NCBI GenBank assembly: GCA_034509425.1
Contig: JAVTVJ010001682.1
Span: forward strand, 230,069 to 294,068
Source: Eopsaltria australis
Taxonomy: Eukaryota > Chordata > Aves > Passeriformes > Petroicidae
Reading direction: 5' to 3'
DNA length: 64,000 bases
Part shown: positions 1 through 9,110 of the stretch, piece by piece
How the letters are laid out: each line of letters begins with the position of its first letter
Position numbering within the stretch: the first letter of the stretch is position 1
Translations under genes and position numbers: made by a program
Notes under the pieces: model-generated
What the model saw: the letters and a program-made list of their open reading frames with translations, nothing else
The model's database searches: none
What the model was told of the DNA's origin: nothing

Positions 1-2199
1 TGCCCACAGGTGGCTGGATTGTCACACAAAGTCGCCTCTTCCTGCAGGCCTGCTGAGCCTTCCCACGCGGCACCAGCTGGGATTTTTCCCACCTCGGGAC
101 AGTTTTTGCTGTCTGTCTCCAGCAGCTCGTTCCCGCTGGGGCCCTCGGCCGCTGCGAGGCCTTGAGTGACATCTGTCCATCATCCCTGGCAGCTGGAACC
201 GCAGACAGAAGGGTCCCCGCGGGAAGGACAGGCAGGAACGAGCCCGGGCCGCGTGCCCTCCGTGGGCAGTCTGCTGCCACCACAAAGAGCATCGGGGTGC
301 CCCCGTGCCTGCTGCCATTCCTGCTGCCATTCCTGCTGCATTCCCGCAGTCCCGCAGTCCCGCTCGGGTGCCCGCCCGGTTCCGCCGGGGCTCCGGGTGG
401 CACATGAGTCACACTTCCTCCCTACGCCCATTCCAGCGCGGTGCCGCTGCTATTTTTGGAAGTTCTTGAAAGCGGATCAGCCCCGAGAAGCGCAGGTCGT
501 GGATGCTCCCCACGCCGGGCTGGCGTCCCCCCGTGTCCCCGAGCCGGGCTGGGGAAGCCCCCGGCAGCCCGGACCCTGCGCTCCCCTCCCTGTTCGGGAT
601 GCGTGGGACCTCCCTCCTCATCCCACGGCCCTCCTGAGTCAGCAGCGAGCTGAAGCACCATCCTAGTGGCAAAATATTACCTTTTAAAGGGCTTGTTTGC
701 GATTGGGGTGGGACTTCGTGCAATGCCAGCTTGGCGTTGATCATTGTGCTCCGAACAAGTGGATCATTCCCATTTATTTTTACTCCCAACCCCCAGTGTT
801 TTAGCTGGGGCTGCAGTGCCTCACAAAGTGTCTGTGAGGAAAACCGGGCACGATCCGGCTCCGGAATCGAGGGGTGGATGAAATCCGAGGCGGGATCAGC
901 AGCTGAGTGTCACAGCCAGGCCTTCCTGGCTTTCCCAGCTCGGAAGGATCTGGTTCTACGGGATGCTGCACGCACACCATTCCACACCTGCCACCCCATC
1001 CCTCTGCTCCAGGATCTGTCCAAGTCCAGGATTATTTTCTTTCAGAGCAGTGATTGTGTTGCTCATCCTTCCTTCGGGGACTGCCCAAGGTCAGCGGCCG
1101 TGCCCCTGGAATGTCCGGTCGCCTTCCCGGCCAAAGCGGGAGCAGCCTCGGAGGGGAGGCAGGGAGGTTGCAGCTCTGCCGGCCAGGTGACACCTTCACC
1201 GGGCAGGTGCTGGCTTGGCAAACTTCAGCTACGTTTTTTGGGACTGGAGCTTCTGCCTGGAGACAAGCGGCTCCTGCCCCGCCGGCGCTGCCGGGCTCGC
1301 AGCATCCCGACCTTGCCGGGATAAAATTAGCCCCATTTCACTTTGGATTAAAGGCAGCTCCGCTGGAGCCGCGCGAGCGCTTCGGTTCGGAGACGTCAAA
1401 TGGCAGCGTTCCCTTTTTTGTCTGGATCGGGGAGGGGAGGGTCCTGCCAGCCAGCGCCTGGTGACAATGGCATTGATTTCCTAGACCTCTCGGCGTGGCC
1501 AAATCTGTATTTTTAGCCGGAGAACAGAAAAATACGAATCACGTGTCAGAGCAATGCTTTCGCTGCCCTGTTGGGAGGGAAGGAGCCGGGAGCCGTCGCT
1601 GCTGGAGCCGGGGATGAGCAGGACTCGCTGCCCCGTGCCCGGAGCGGGGCTGGGGATGCACCCGGGAGCTGCTGCTGCGCTGCCCGGGCTCCATCCCCGG
1701 CGCTGCCCCCGCACAGCTCTGGGCTCCTGCAGTGCCACGGCAGGGGCAGGTGGGACCCCCACTCCCAAAGGATCCCGTCCATCCCCTCCGCGTCCCCCGG
1801 GACCATTTATCTTCCGGGGCAGGCGCTGTCTTCATCTCTGCTTTCCTGCCACCGCCTCCTCCTCCTCGCTCTCCCCCACCCTGTTCTCATTTCCCCAAGA
1901 AGACTTTAATGAAATCTGCCCTTAATTAAATCCACATTCATTTGCATAATTACCAGGAAATTGAAATTAGCCTGCGGACGTGGCTGGAATACATTTGGCA
2001 TCAGGCAGCCCTGACTGTTCGGAGGGGGCTGCTCCGAGGGCCGCTGGGTGCCCCCCACCCATGGGTGCTGCCAACCTGCCCCACGGGGCTGCTCCCCACA
2101 TCCCTCCCCTCCCTTGCTGGCCGTGGTGATAGGGAGAAAGTGGAGGGACAGCCACTCTTGAGGCCACGACAGGGCACAGGCTGTGCCCTCTGCCCCTGC
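1..2199. other. Non-coding DNA beyond the SBK1 3' end
   Basis: No frame here resembles a known protein. The sequence is GC-rich, broken by AT-richer blocks near 660-800, 1320-1560 and 1895-1990 that look like candidate conserved non-coding elements. A short CTGCCATTC/CGCAGTCC tandem lies at 300-356. Confidence 0.5.
1903..1990. promoter_or_regulatory. AT-rich block with overlapping octamer and homeodomain-type sites
   Basis: It contains CTTAATTAA (1921-1929) and ATTTGCATAATTA (1940-1952), in which a perfect octamer overlaps a TAATTA core, inside GC-rich DNA. This arrangement is typical of conserved developmental enhancers; the function is inferred. Confidence 0.35.
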
Positions 2200-2219
2200 A
2201 CAAGCAGCGTCACGTTTCA

Positions 2220-2229
2220 TTTATTTAAT
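2220..2229 (-). terminator. Candidate SBK1 polyadenylation signal (AATAAA overlapping ATTAAA)
   Basis: The minus strand reads ATTAAATAAA here, in an AT-rich stretch that contrasts with the GC-rich flanks. It is the first convincing signal I noticed downstream of the SBK1 stop. Confidence 0.45.
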
Positions 2230-2728
2230 AAAAAAAAGTCTTCACCACCATTGAGAAATTTTTGTTGCTTTTATAACTATGTATTTTGTCATTTTTTATG
2301 GTTTCAGTTGTGGTTTTTTTAAATCCTTTTCAACAGTGACAAACTGAGGTAACGTCTGTGACACTACAGCCTCTCCTATGGGAAGAAGGTCCGAAACCCG
2401 ACAGCTGAGGGAAGTGGAAATAAAAACCTGACAACCTACGGACACAGCGACCTCGACGGGGACAGAAATCACACCGGGCACCCCCTGGGACACACCCCGG
2501 GCGGTGCCACCGAGCCCTCCCAAAGGGGTGCCACCGAGCCCCCCGGGGCGGCCGGGATCCCTTATCTACATTATTGCACGAAAGATCGAGGACATCGAGG
2601 GACCTAAGGCAAAGAGGAGTAAAACCGGTGCCTAGCTCTCTACGTGGGGCAATGCTACGTCTAACGCCGGGCCCGGGGGTGCCGGGGACGGGGCACGGCG
2701 GGGGCGGGGGCGGCCCCTGCTCTGTAAA

Positions 2729-2752
2729 CTGCTGCTGCTGCTGCTGCTGCTG
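2729..2752. repeat. (CTG)8 microsatellite; CAG in SBK1 sense
   Basis: Eight uninterrupted CTG units on the plus strand. In the inferred SBK1 transcript this is a CAG run in the 3' UTR. Confidence 0.9.
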
Positions 2753-4075
2753 GAAAGCGTTATAGCCCTTTGTGGGGAATTGGGGCACCGCGGCGGCGCC
2801 ACGGCACCCACCCCATGGGAGGGAAGCCCGAACCACAGCAGGGTGCTGCTGCCTTGGGGTGCCCCTACAGCCTCGGCACCGCGGCGGCGGGGTGAGCTCC
2901 CCGCTCTGCTGGGTGCCCAGATCCGGGAGGGAAGGTGTGACCTCCACACACACCCCAGCACCTCGTCACTAAGGGGCCACCAGTGGCTGCTGCCACCACG
3001 CCCTGCCTCGCTGCAGCCAGCCCCGGCAGGGTCTATCCCGCTGCCTCTTCCCCGCCAGCCCCAGGGGAGGGTGACAGGTTTGGGGAAGGGGTGACAGCAA
3101 GGAGGGGTGATGGGGACAGCACAGGGAAGCAGGCGGGCCCACTCGGAGCCCCCTCCCCTGCTCCCGGGCTGTGCAGGCCAGCCTGGGGTGCACCGCTGCC
3201 ACCTCCTCCAGTCCCTGGGTACAAAGAGTCTGCAGAGGGGACACGGGGACGCCAGCATGGGACAGCCAGCCTGGCCCCGAGCATCCAACCTGCTGGATGG
3301 CCGGCACTGCACCCAGCGGCCACAGCCCGGAGCACAGCTCCGGCCAGAGGGCCTGAGCCTTGTGGGGCAGAGCAGGGGACAGGGGCTGCCAGTGGCGGTG
3401 GCTGGGACGCACAATGACACACAGACAGGGACACTTGCTACATCAATGGCTGCCAGCACCTCCCACGGCGGGGAGGCAGCCGGGGCTGCCGGGAGTTCAG
3501 GGGTTCCAGCAACCCCCCGGCTCCCCGTCACCAGCCCGGCGCCCACCTCCCCATCCCCTCCCAGTCCCCAGCAGTGCGGTGGGGACCAGTGAAAGAGGGC
3601 AAATCACCACCCACCCAAACCTCCCCAAAGGCCTCCTCCACGGTGCAGGGTCATCGGCCTTCCCGCTCCCCGGACTGGGGTCGAGCACGGGATGGGGGCA
3701 GGGCCAGTGCGCCGCCCCCTGACCCTTCGTCCCCGTACTGGGAGACCCCTCCCCATGCCACCCTGGGGGGAGCCTTGGAGGGGCAGCACAGCCATGGCAG
3801 GGCTGTGGGTGCCCCCAGCCTCCCCAGCAGCGAGCGGTGCCCCCGGCTGGGCTCCGGCCACTGGCCTGGCCCAGGCAGGACAGGGGGATCGGCATCCTCG
3901 GCGCTACAGAGCGCAACCAGTTCTGTTCTTTTCCTCTTCAGTTGTGTTTCTTTTCCTTTTTTTTTGTTTCCTTTGGGAGACCCAGAGCCCAGTCCCGGCT
4001 CGTGCCACCACCACGATGTGCTCCCCCCATCCCTGTCCCCAGGGCGGGGGCAGGGGGCGGGTCGCGCAGCCACCG

Positions 4076-4858
4076 TCACACACAGATCTCTATTGCTGTG
4101 GCCAGGACCATCTGCCCCTTGCCCTTGTCCTGCCGTCCGTCTGTCCTGCCGGCCGTGCCCGGGGCGGCTGCGCCAGGCTCGGGGCCGCGGGCTCCGCTCC
4201 CCTCCGTCAGGACGGTCCTCTTGAGCGGGGCGGGGGTGCAGGAGCCGCTGGCGTCGTGGCAGTGGGACCCGGCCGGGAGCTTGTCCCTGGCGTGCTTGCG
4301 GGAGCGGTAGGAGGGCCGGCACCGCACCTCGGCCATGAGGTCGCACTTGATGAAGTAGAAAACCTCCTTGACGGGGCAGCGCTTCTCGGGGTCGAGGGCC
4401 AGCAGGCGCTGGAACATGCGCAGGGCGCTGTCCGTGAAGCGCCGCCACTGCGAGGGCAGCCCCGCCAGCCGCCCCTTCTGCCACCGCACAAACTCCTCGA
4501 AGAAGGTGTCGGACGCCACCGCCGCCTCCCAGGGGAAGTTCCCGGTGAGGACGCAGAAGATGAGCACCCCGAAAGCCCAGACGTCGATGCTGGTGTCCAC
4601 GGCGAAGCCCTCGGCCCGGCCGGCCTGGCACACCTCGGGCGCCGTGTAGGGGATGGTGCCGCTGATGCGCTTGACGCGGCAGCCCACCTTGCGGGTCATG
4701 CCGAAGTCGGCCAGCTTGACGCGGCGGCAGTCGCGGTCGAAGAGCAGCACGTTCTCTGGTTTGATGTCCCGGTGCACCAGGCTCTTGCTGTGCATGTAGT
4801 CGAGGGCCAGGCCCAGCTGCTGCACACAGCGCTTCACCAGCTCCTCGGGGAGCCCCAC
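4076..4858 (-). CDS. SBK1: SBK1 last coding exon (kinase C-lobe and tail)
   Basis: It starts [11 protein letters not shown] after acceptor CTGCAG and ends at stop 4078-4076. The 260 residues hold HRD, DFG and APE motifs, the C-lobe, and a basic/Gly-Ala tail that ends EICV. The long Pro/Val-rich stretch I associate with mammalian SBK1 tails is essentially absent. Confidence 0.95.
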   Translation of the reverse strand: MGLPEELVKRCVQQLGLALDYMHSKSLVHRDIKPENVLLFDRDCRRVKLADFGMTRKVGCRVKRISGTIPYTAPEVCQAGRAEGFAVDTSIDVWAFGVLIFCVLTGNFPWEAAVASDTFFEEFVRWQKGRLAGLPSQWRRFTDSALRMFQRLLALDPEKRCPVKEVFYFIKCDLMAEVRCRPSYRSRKHARDKLPAGSHCHDASGSCTPAPLKRTVLTEGSGARGPEPGAAAPGTAGRTDGRQDKGKGQMVLATAIEICV

Positions 4859-5863
4859 CTGCAGGGGGACACGGCATCAGCCACCGAGCCCTGTGGGGTC
4901 CCACCCAGCCCCGGCACCCGATGGTCATGGGTGCTTTTACCTGAGGCAGGGGATGGTGGTGGGCCCTGGGCCACCCAAGGGATGGGTGCTGGGTCTCAGG
5001 CTGGTTTGGGTTGGAAGGGACCTTAAGGATCATCCAGTTCCACCCCCTTCCCTGGGCAGGGACACCTTCCAGTATCCCAGGCTGCTCCAAGCCCCATCCA
5101 ACCTGATCCTGGACACTTCCAGGGTTGGAGTAGCCACAACTTCCCCAGGAGAAGGGTGATGGGTCTCAGGCCATGCTAGGAATAGGAGATGGATCTTAGG
5201 CCACCCAGGGGATAGGTTGTGGGTCCCACACTTGTTTGTAGGTGCTTGTGGTCAAGCCCAGCCCAGACAGGGGTGCCCAGTACCCACACCTGCACCCCCT
5301 CCCACAGGGGCAGCTTTGCTCAGCACCCCCGGAGCGCCCACATCCCACAAAGGGTCCCATGAGAGGTGCCGGGGTCCCACCTGAGGCGGGATGATGTCGA
5401 AGAGGTCCCCGCCGGGGGCGTACTCCTGAGCGAAGACGTAGCAGTCCTCAGTCTCGAAGACCACATCGAAGACCTTGATGATGAAGGGGCTGGAGGAGAG
5501 CGTGTTGGTGATGCTGAATTCCCGCAGGAAGTTCTTCAGCTTCGTCTTGCTCTTGTTGACGAATTTCAGGGCCATCTTGGTGCCTGCGGAGGGCAGGGGA
5601 CAGGAGTGAGCCCTCGGCTGGGACACAGCAGACACCCCGCTCCTGGCACACGCCCCGCTCCCCTCACCTGTGCTTTTGTGGGACACCAGGTCCACCTTGC
5701 CGTAGGTGCCCTTGCCGAGCTCGCGGATGAGGTCATAATGCTTGGTGATGTCGGTGCCCGAGAGGGTGCGGATGGCCAGGGACTGCATGTCCTCGGTGAT
5801 GAGGGGCACCCCACAGCAGCCCAGCTTGCGCGACGGCTCCTGCTCAATCGAGCCTGCGCTCAT
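4076..5863 (-). CDS. SBK1: SBK1, SH3-domain-binding serine/threonine protein kinase 1 (three coding exons)
   Basis: The joined exons (5863-5668, 5583-5381, 4858-4076) encode 393 residues, a little shorter than my recollection of about 424 in human. All kinase landmarks are intact: glycine-rich loop GKGTYG at residues 50-55, ATP-binding Lys72 in MALKF, probable helix-C Glu87, HRDIKPEN with catalytic Asp164, DFG Asp184, and a TAPE segment ending at residue 208. The two junctions that join coding exons are GT-AG and keep frame (one split Gly codon, then phase 0). The start ATG lies 8 bases inside an exon whose acceptor reads CTTGCAG, so an upstream non-coding exon is required. The C-terminus ends ATAIEICV, as in vertebrate SBK1, and could act as a class II PDZ ligand (inference). 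The family is a brain-enriched NKF-type Ser/Thr kinase of poorly known substrate. SBK2 and SBK3 are the paralogues; near-identity to SBK1 and the XPO6 neighbour decide the call. Confidence 0.96.
5003..5156 (-). mobile_element. CR1 LINE fragment (3' part)
   Basis: Reads GGTTTGGGTTGGAAGGGACC and continues through the standard avian CR1 3' region to the AGCCACAACTTC block. It is truncated and lies in the SBK1 intron between coding exons two and three. Confidence 0.85.
5381..5583 (-). CDS. SBK1: SBK1 second coding exon (kinase N-lobe)
   Basis: The exon completes the split Gly and encodes 67 further residues, with the ATP-binding Lys and the hinge region ([18 protein letters not shown]). Acceptor TCCGCAG ends at 5584 and donor CAG|GTGGGA follows 5381, phase 0. 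The 84-base intron before it is very short. Confidence 0.94.
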
Positions 5864-5870
5864 GGTTGCG
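5668..5870 (-). CDS. SBK1: SBK1 first coding exon (start codon, residues 1-65)
   Basis: The acceptor CTTGCAG ends at 5871 and the ATG is at 5863-5861. The exon carries the acidic/Cys-containing N-terminus and the glycine-rich loop. The donor CAG|GTGAGG lies at 5668/5667 and splits a Gly codon after its first base. Bases 5870-5864 are 5' UTR. Confidence 0.93.
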
Positions 5871-5920
5871 CTGCAAGGCAGAGATGGCACTACTTCTGTA
5901 GGGGCTGCAGAGCCACTGTG

Positions 5921-5990
5921 TCCCGTCCCATCCCATCCCATCCCATCCCATCCCATCCCATCCCATCCCATCCCATCCCGTCCCGTCCCC
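5921..5990. repeat. (TCCCA)n pentamer microsatellite in SBK1 intron 1
   Basis: About thirteen TCCCA/TCCCG units begin 50 bases upstream (in SBK1 sense) of the acceptor of the start-codon exon. In the transcript it reads (TGGGA)n. Confidence 0.92.
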
Positions 5991-6219
5991 AGGGCTGCAG
6001 CCACAGCTCCTTGCAAATGGGGGTTGGGCTGCCAGGGTGATGCTGAGCAATCCCCACTGGGTGCCACCCCTCTGTCCCCAGGGGTCACCAACCCAGTGGC
6101 TCTGGAGGGGATGTTCCAGCCTCCACTGGGGCTGCAGCTGTGTGGATTGTTTGGGGGCAAAGGGAGGGCTCCAGACATGGCAGAGACAGGGACAGGAGAG
6201 AGGGACACAGACACACACA

Positions 6220-6285
6220 GGGACACACACATGGGCACACAGGGACACACACATGGACACACAGGGACACACACATGGACATTTT
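6220..6285. repeat. 22-bp minisatellite, three units
   Basis: Three near-perfect copies of a 22-bp GGGACACACACATGG-type unit, preceded by looser CACACAGG repeats from about 6190. Confidence 0.85.
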
Positions 6286-6556
6286 TTCACAGCCACTGTG
6301 CTGGACAGGAGCTAAGGCCCTTTGGGGGTCCCTCCTGCTGCTGTGTTCCTAGTGGGGACCCCAAGAGCCAGCCCTGTCCCCTCCAATACTGAGTCCCCTC
6401 CAGAGCTGAGGCTCACACCAGCCAGTGAAGCTCCAGAGTGGAACCAGAGCCGTGACACAGGCACCAAGGCTCTGCAGCAAATCCCTCCCTCATATCTCTC
6501 TGACCATCCACCAGCACCAGCTCCTGGCCTTCCCCAGCCAGGCTGCCAGATACTTT

Positions 6557-7090
6557 GGTGTGGAGAATCCCAGAATTCCAGACTGCTTAAGGAAGGGACC
6601 TTAAAACCAATCTTGTTCCATGGGCAGGGACACCTTTCACTATCCCAGGTTGCTCCAAGCCCTGTCCAGCCTGGCCTGGGATGCTTCCAGGTATCCAGGG
6701 GCAGCCACAGCTTCTCTGGGCACCCTGTGCCAGGGCCTCCCCACCCTCCCAGGGAACAATTCCTTCCCAATATCCCATCCATCCCTGCCCTCTGGCAGTG
6801 GGGAGCCATTCCCTCCTTGTCCTGGCACTGCAAAGTCCCTCTCCAGCTCTCCTGGAGCCCCTTGAGGTGCTGGAGGGGGCTCTGAGGTCTCCTGACAGTT
6901 TTCTCTTTTCCAGGCTGAACAATCGAAATTCTCTCAGCTTTTTCTCATAGCTGAGGTGTTCCATCCCAATAATTATCATTGTGGCCTCCTCTGGACTTGC
7001 TCCAACATATCCATGTCCTTCCTGTGCTGGGGACCAACAGCTGGATGCAGCATTCCTGGTGGGATCTCACCAAAGCGGAGCAGAGGCCGG
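6557..7090 (-). mobile_element. CR1 LINE fragment, long copy
   Basis: Runs from the 3'-terminal GAATCCCAGAATTCC block through the CTTCTCTGGGCACCCTGTGC, GGCTGAACAATC and CTGGATGCAGCATTC blocks of CR1. It lies in inferred SBK1 intron 1. Confidence 0.88.
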
Positions 7091-7525
7091 CCCAGCCAGC
7101 CGCACATGGATAACAGCCCCAGCATTCCTCACTCCCGACAAACCGGGGTGGTTTTCTCCTCACTCTGACCATTCCCACAAGAAGATCCAAGCTCGGAGTC
7201 ACCCACCACACCAGCAGAGCAGTGAAACCACCCCAGCATCTCCTCTGATGTCTTCAGGGCACTGCCTCACCCTCCATCACCCTGTGAGCACAAACCCTGG
7301 GCAGCCAGGGATGTGGGGAGGGCACTCGGTGGCTGCAGGGGGATGAGGATGGACAGAGAGAGCCCAGGTGGTGCCCATGGGCTGAGCCCCACACAGGGGC
7401 TGCGACAGCCACCCCAGATGGTGCCAGACACCCCACAAAGCACCTGCAGCACCCCATGATCAGGATCACACACCAAGATCCTCCCAGCTCCTTCCCAATA
7501 AGGCTGAATTGGATCTCCAACTTCT

Positions 7526-7559
7526 CCCTCCTTCCTTCCTTCCTTCCTTCCTTCCTTCC
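7526..7559. repeat. (TTCC)n microsatellite
   Basis: Uninterrupted CCTT/TTCC units, about eight, in an AT-richer stretch. Confidence 0.9.
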
Positions 7560-8182
7560 CCCCACTGTTCTGCCTGTCATCCCAAACCAAAGCTCAGCTT
7601 CTTCACTTATTATAGTTATATTTTTTCCCTGGGAAGTTGGGGAAAAAATAGAAAAGGAACTTCAACATCATGATGTTCCAAAAATGTAACAGTTTGACTC
7701 ATAAGATCTCCGAAGCAGCTCATCTCCATAGTGTTTCATTGGCCCCCTGGCAGAGGAGCACCATCGCAGCGTCTGGGTGCTGGAGGTGGAGGTGGATCAG
7801 CAGCAGCTCGCTGGAGGCAGGACTGAGAACAGCCCCCAGCATCCTGCACGAAGAATTCTGGCTACGCTTGGATTTACGATTGCGCTCATCAATGTCCCTT
7901 AATTAACCGGCGATGAAATGCAATTATTCAAGTCGGGAAGGTTGGGTTTGAGGAAAAGCCCTGCTGGTTGGATGGGAGAGAGGAGAGGGAGGACTGGCGG
8001 CTTGTGGAAGTGCTCTCCAAGTCAAGGGCTGTTTGCTTTTCCCCTTGGCTCAGCCTGTTGGGGTTTCCAGGTGTCTCCTTCCCAACCAGCAACCGAGGAA
8101 CATCCATGGGAAGCAGGGATCGCGCCAAGTCAGGTCCCGTGCTGCGGCGTGGGCTGGCACAGCTGGCACCGGGATGTGCTGC

Positions 8183-8266
8183 CAGGGACTGGGATGTGCC
8201 AGGATCCTACCAGGGACTGGGATGTGCCAGGACGCTGCCAGGGACTGGGATGTGCCGGGATCCTGC
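8183..8266. repeat. 28-bp tandem repeat, three copies
   Basis: Units start at 8183, 8211 and 8239 with CAGGGACTGGGATGTGCC; a degenerate partial copy precedes them. Confidence 0.88.
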
Positions 8267-9100
8267 CGCAGTGCCGAACAACAGCCCCCCACTCGGTCAG
8301 GGCTGACGGGAACACGGAGCCACCGCCAATCCCAGGAGAAGCCGAACAGCAGCAGTGACCAAAATACCGACACACCGAGGCCAAGGAAAGCGTAAACGCA
8401 GAAGTTTTCATTAAAAATTGAAAGGCTTTTGAAAACACGTTGGGTTTGATGTGAGCAGCGAAGCGGGGCGGCAGCAGGAGGCAGCGGGAGCTCGGTTCCA
8501 GCTCTGTGCACTCCCGGGGACAGCGGGGATGCGGGAACGGCGGGACACGGAGGGATGGCAGTGCCAGTGTGGCAGGAGATGCCACCCGCTTGGCCTGGCC
8601 AGGCTTGAGGTCCCACATCCTTCTGCAGCCAGGCCAGTCACACCAAGGACCACCTTGCAGCCACATGCCAGATCAGGTCACTCCAGAGCCAAAACGGGGC
8701 CTTTTCCTGGCACCCCAGCTCCTCTCCCACCCCAAAGCCCTGGAGGAGAGGAGTCAGCACCATGCCCGAAGGAAGCCAAACCCACCGTCTCCAGCTCAGT
8801 TGTTTCAGGTGTTCCTGAAGGAGCTTTCCCAAGCAGGGAGGAAGGAGGCGCATCCCGGCCGAGTCCTGGCAGAGCCCGGCACGGCTCGAGATCCCGGGAA
8901 TGACAAAGAGGCAGCGAGGCTGCAGCCACGTGGCCCCGGGACCTGCCGCTCACCACAGGCGGTTCCTGCCGTCATCTCCGCATCCTGAGCCATTTCTCCT
9001 ACTATTCAGACTAAAATTGTTCTGTGTTTAAGCTTCAGAACCGTTTATCTCATTGAGTGAGGAGGATAATCCACCCACCTCTTCCTTGCTCCCTGGCAGG

Positions 9101-9110
9101 TATTTATAGG
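9101..9110 (+). promoter_or_regulatory. TATA-like TATTTATAGG
   Basis: The TATA-type core is followed by GC-rich sequence at initiator distance. No gene is seen downstream on the plus strand, so this is a motif only. Confidence 0.2.

Larger units (their letters stand above)
2200..4075 (-). other. SBK1: Probable SBK1 3' untranslated region
   Basis: No coding frame with kinase or other family similarity continues past the stop. Downstream in the minus sense the sequence runs about 1.85 kb to an AT-rich end with AATAAA (plus-strand TTTATT, 2220-2225) and an overlapping ATTAAA. A (CAG)8 run lies at 2752-2729. The 3' end is inferred; transcript ends would settle it. Confidence 0.5.

Noticed and set aside
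3692..5026. 444-residue plus-strand frame opposite SBK1
   Set aside because: Antisense shadow of the high-GC kinase exon; it crosses a real intron and has no family resemblance.
3651..5090. 479-residue minus-strand frame overlapping SBK1
   Set aside because: Out of frame with the kinase motifs; the true frame gives HRD, DFG and APE.
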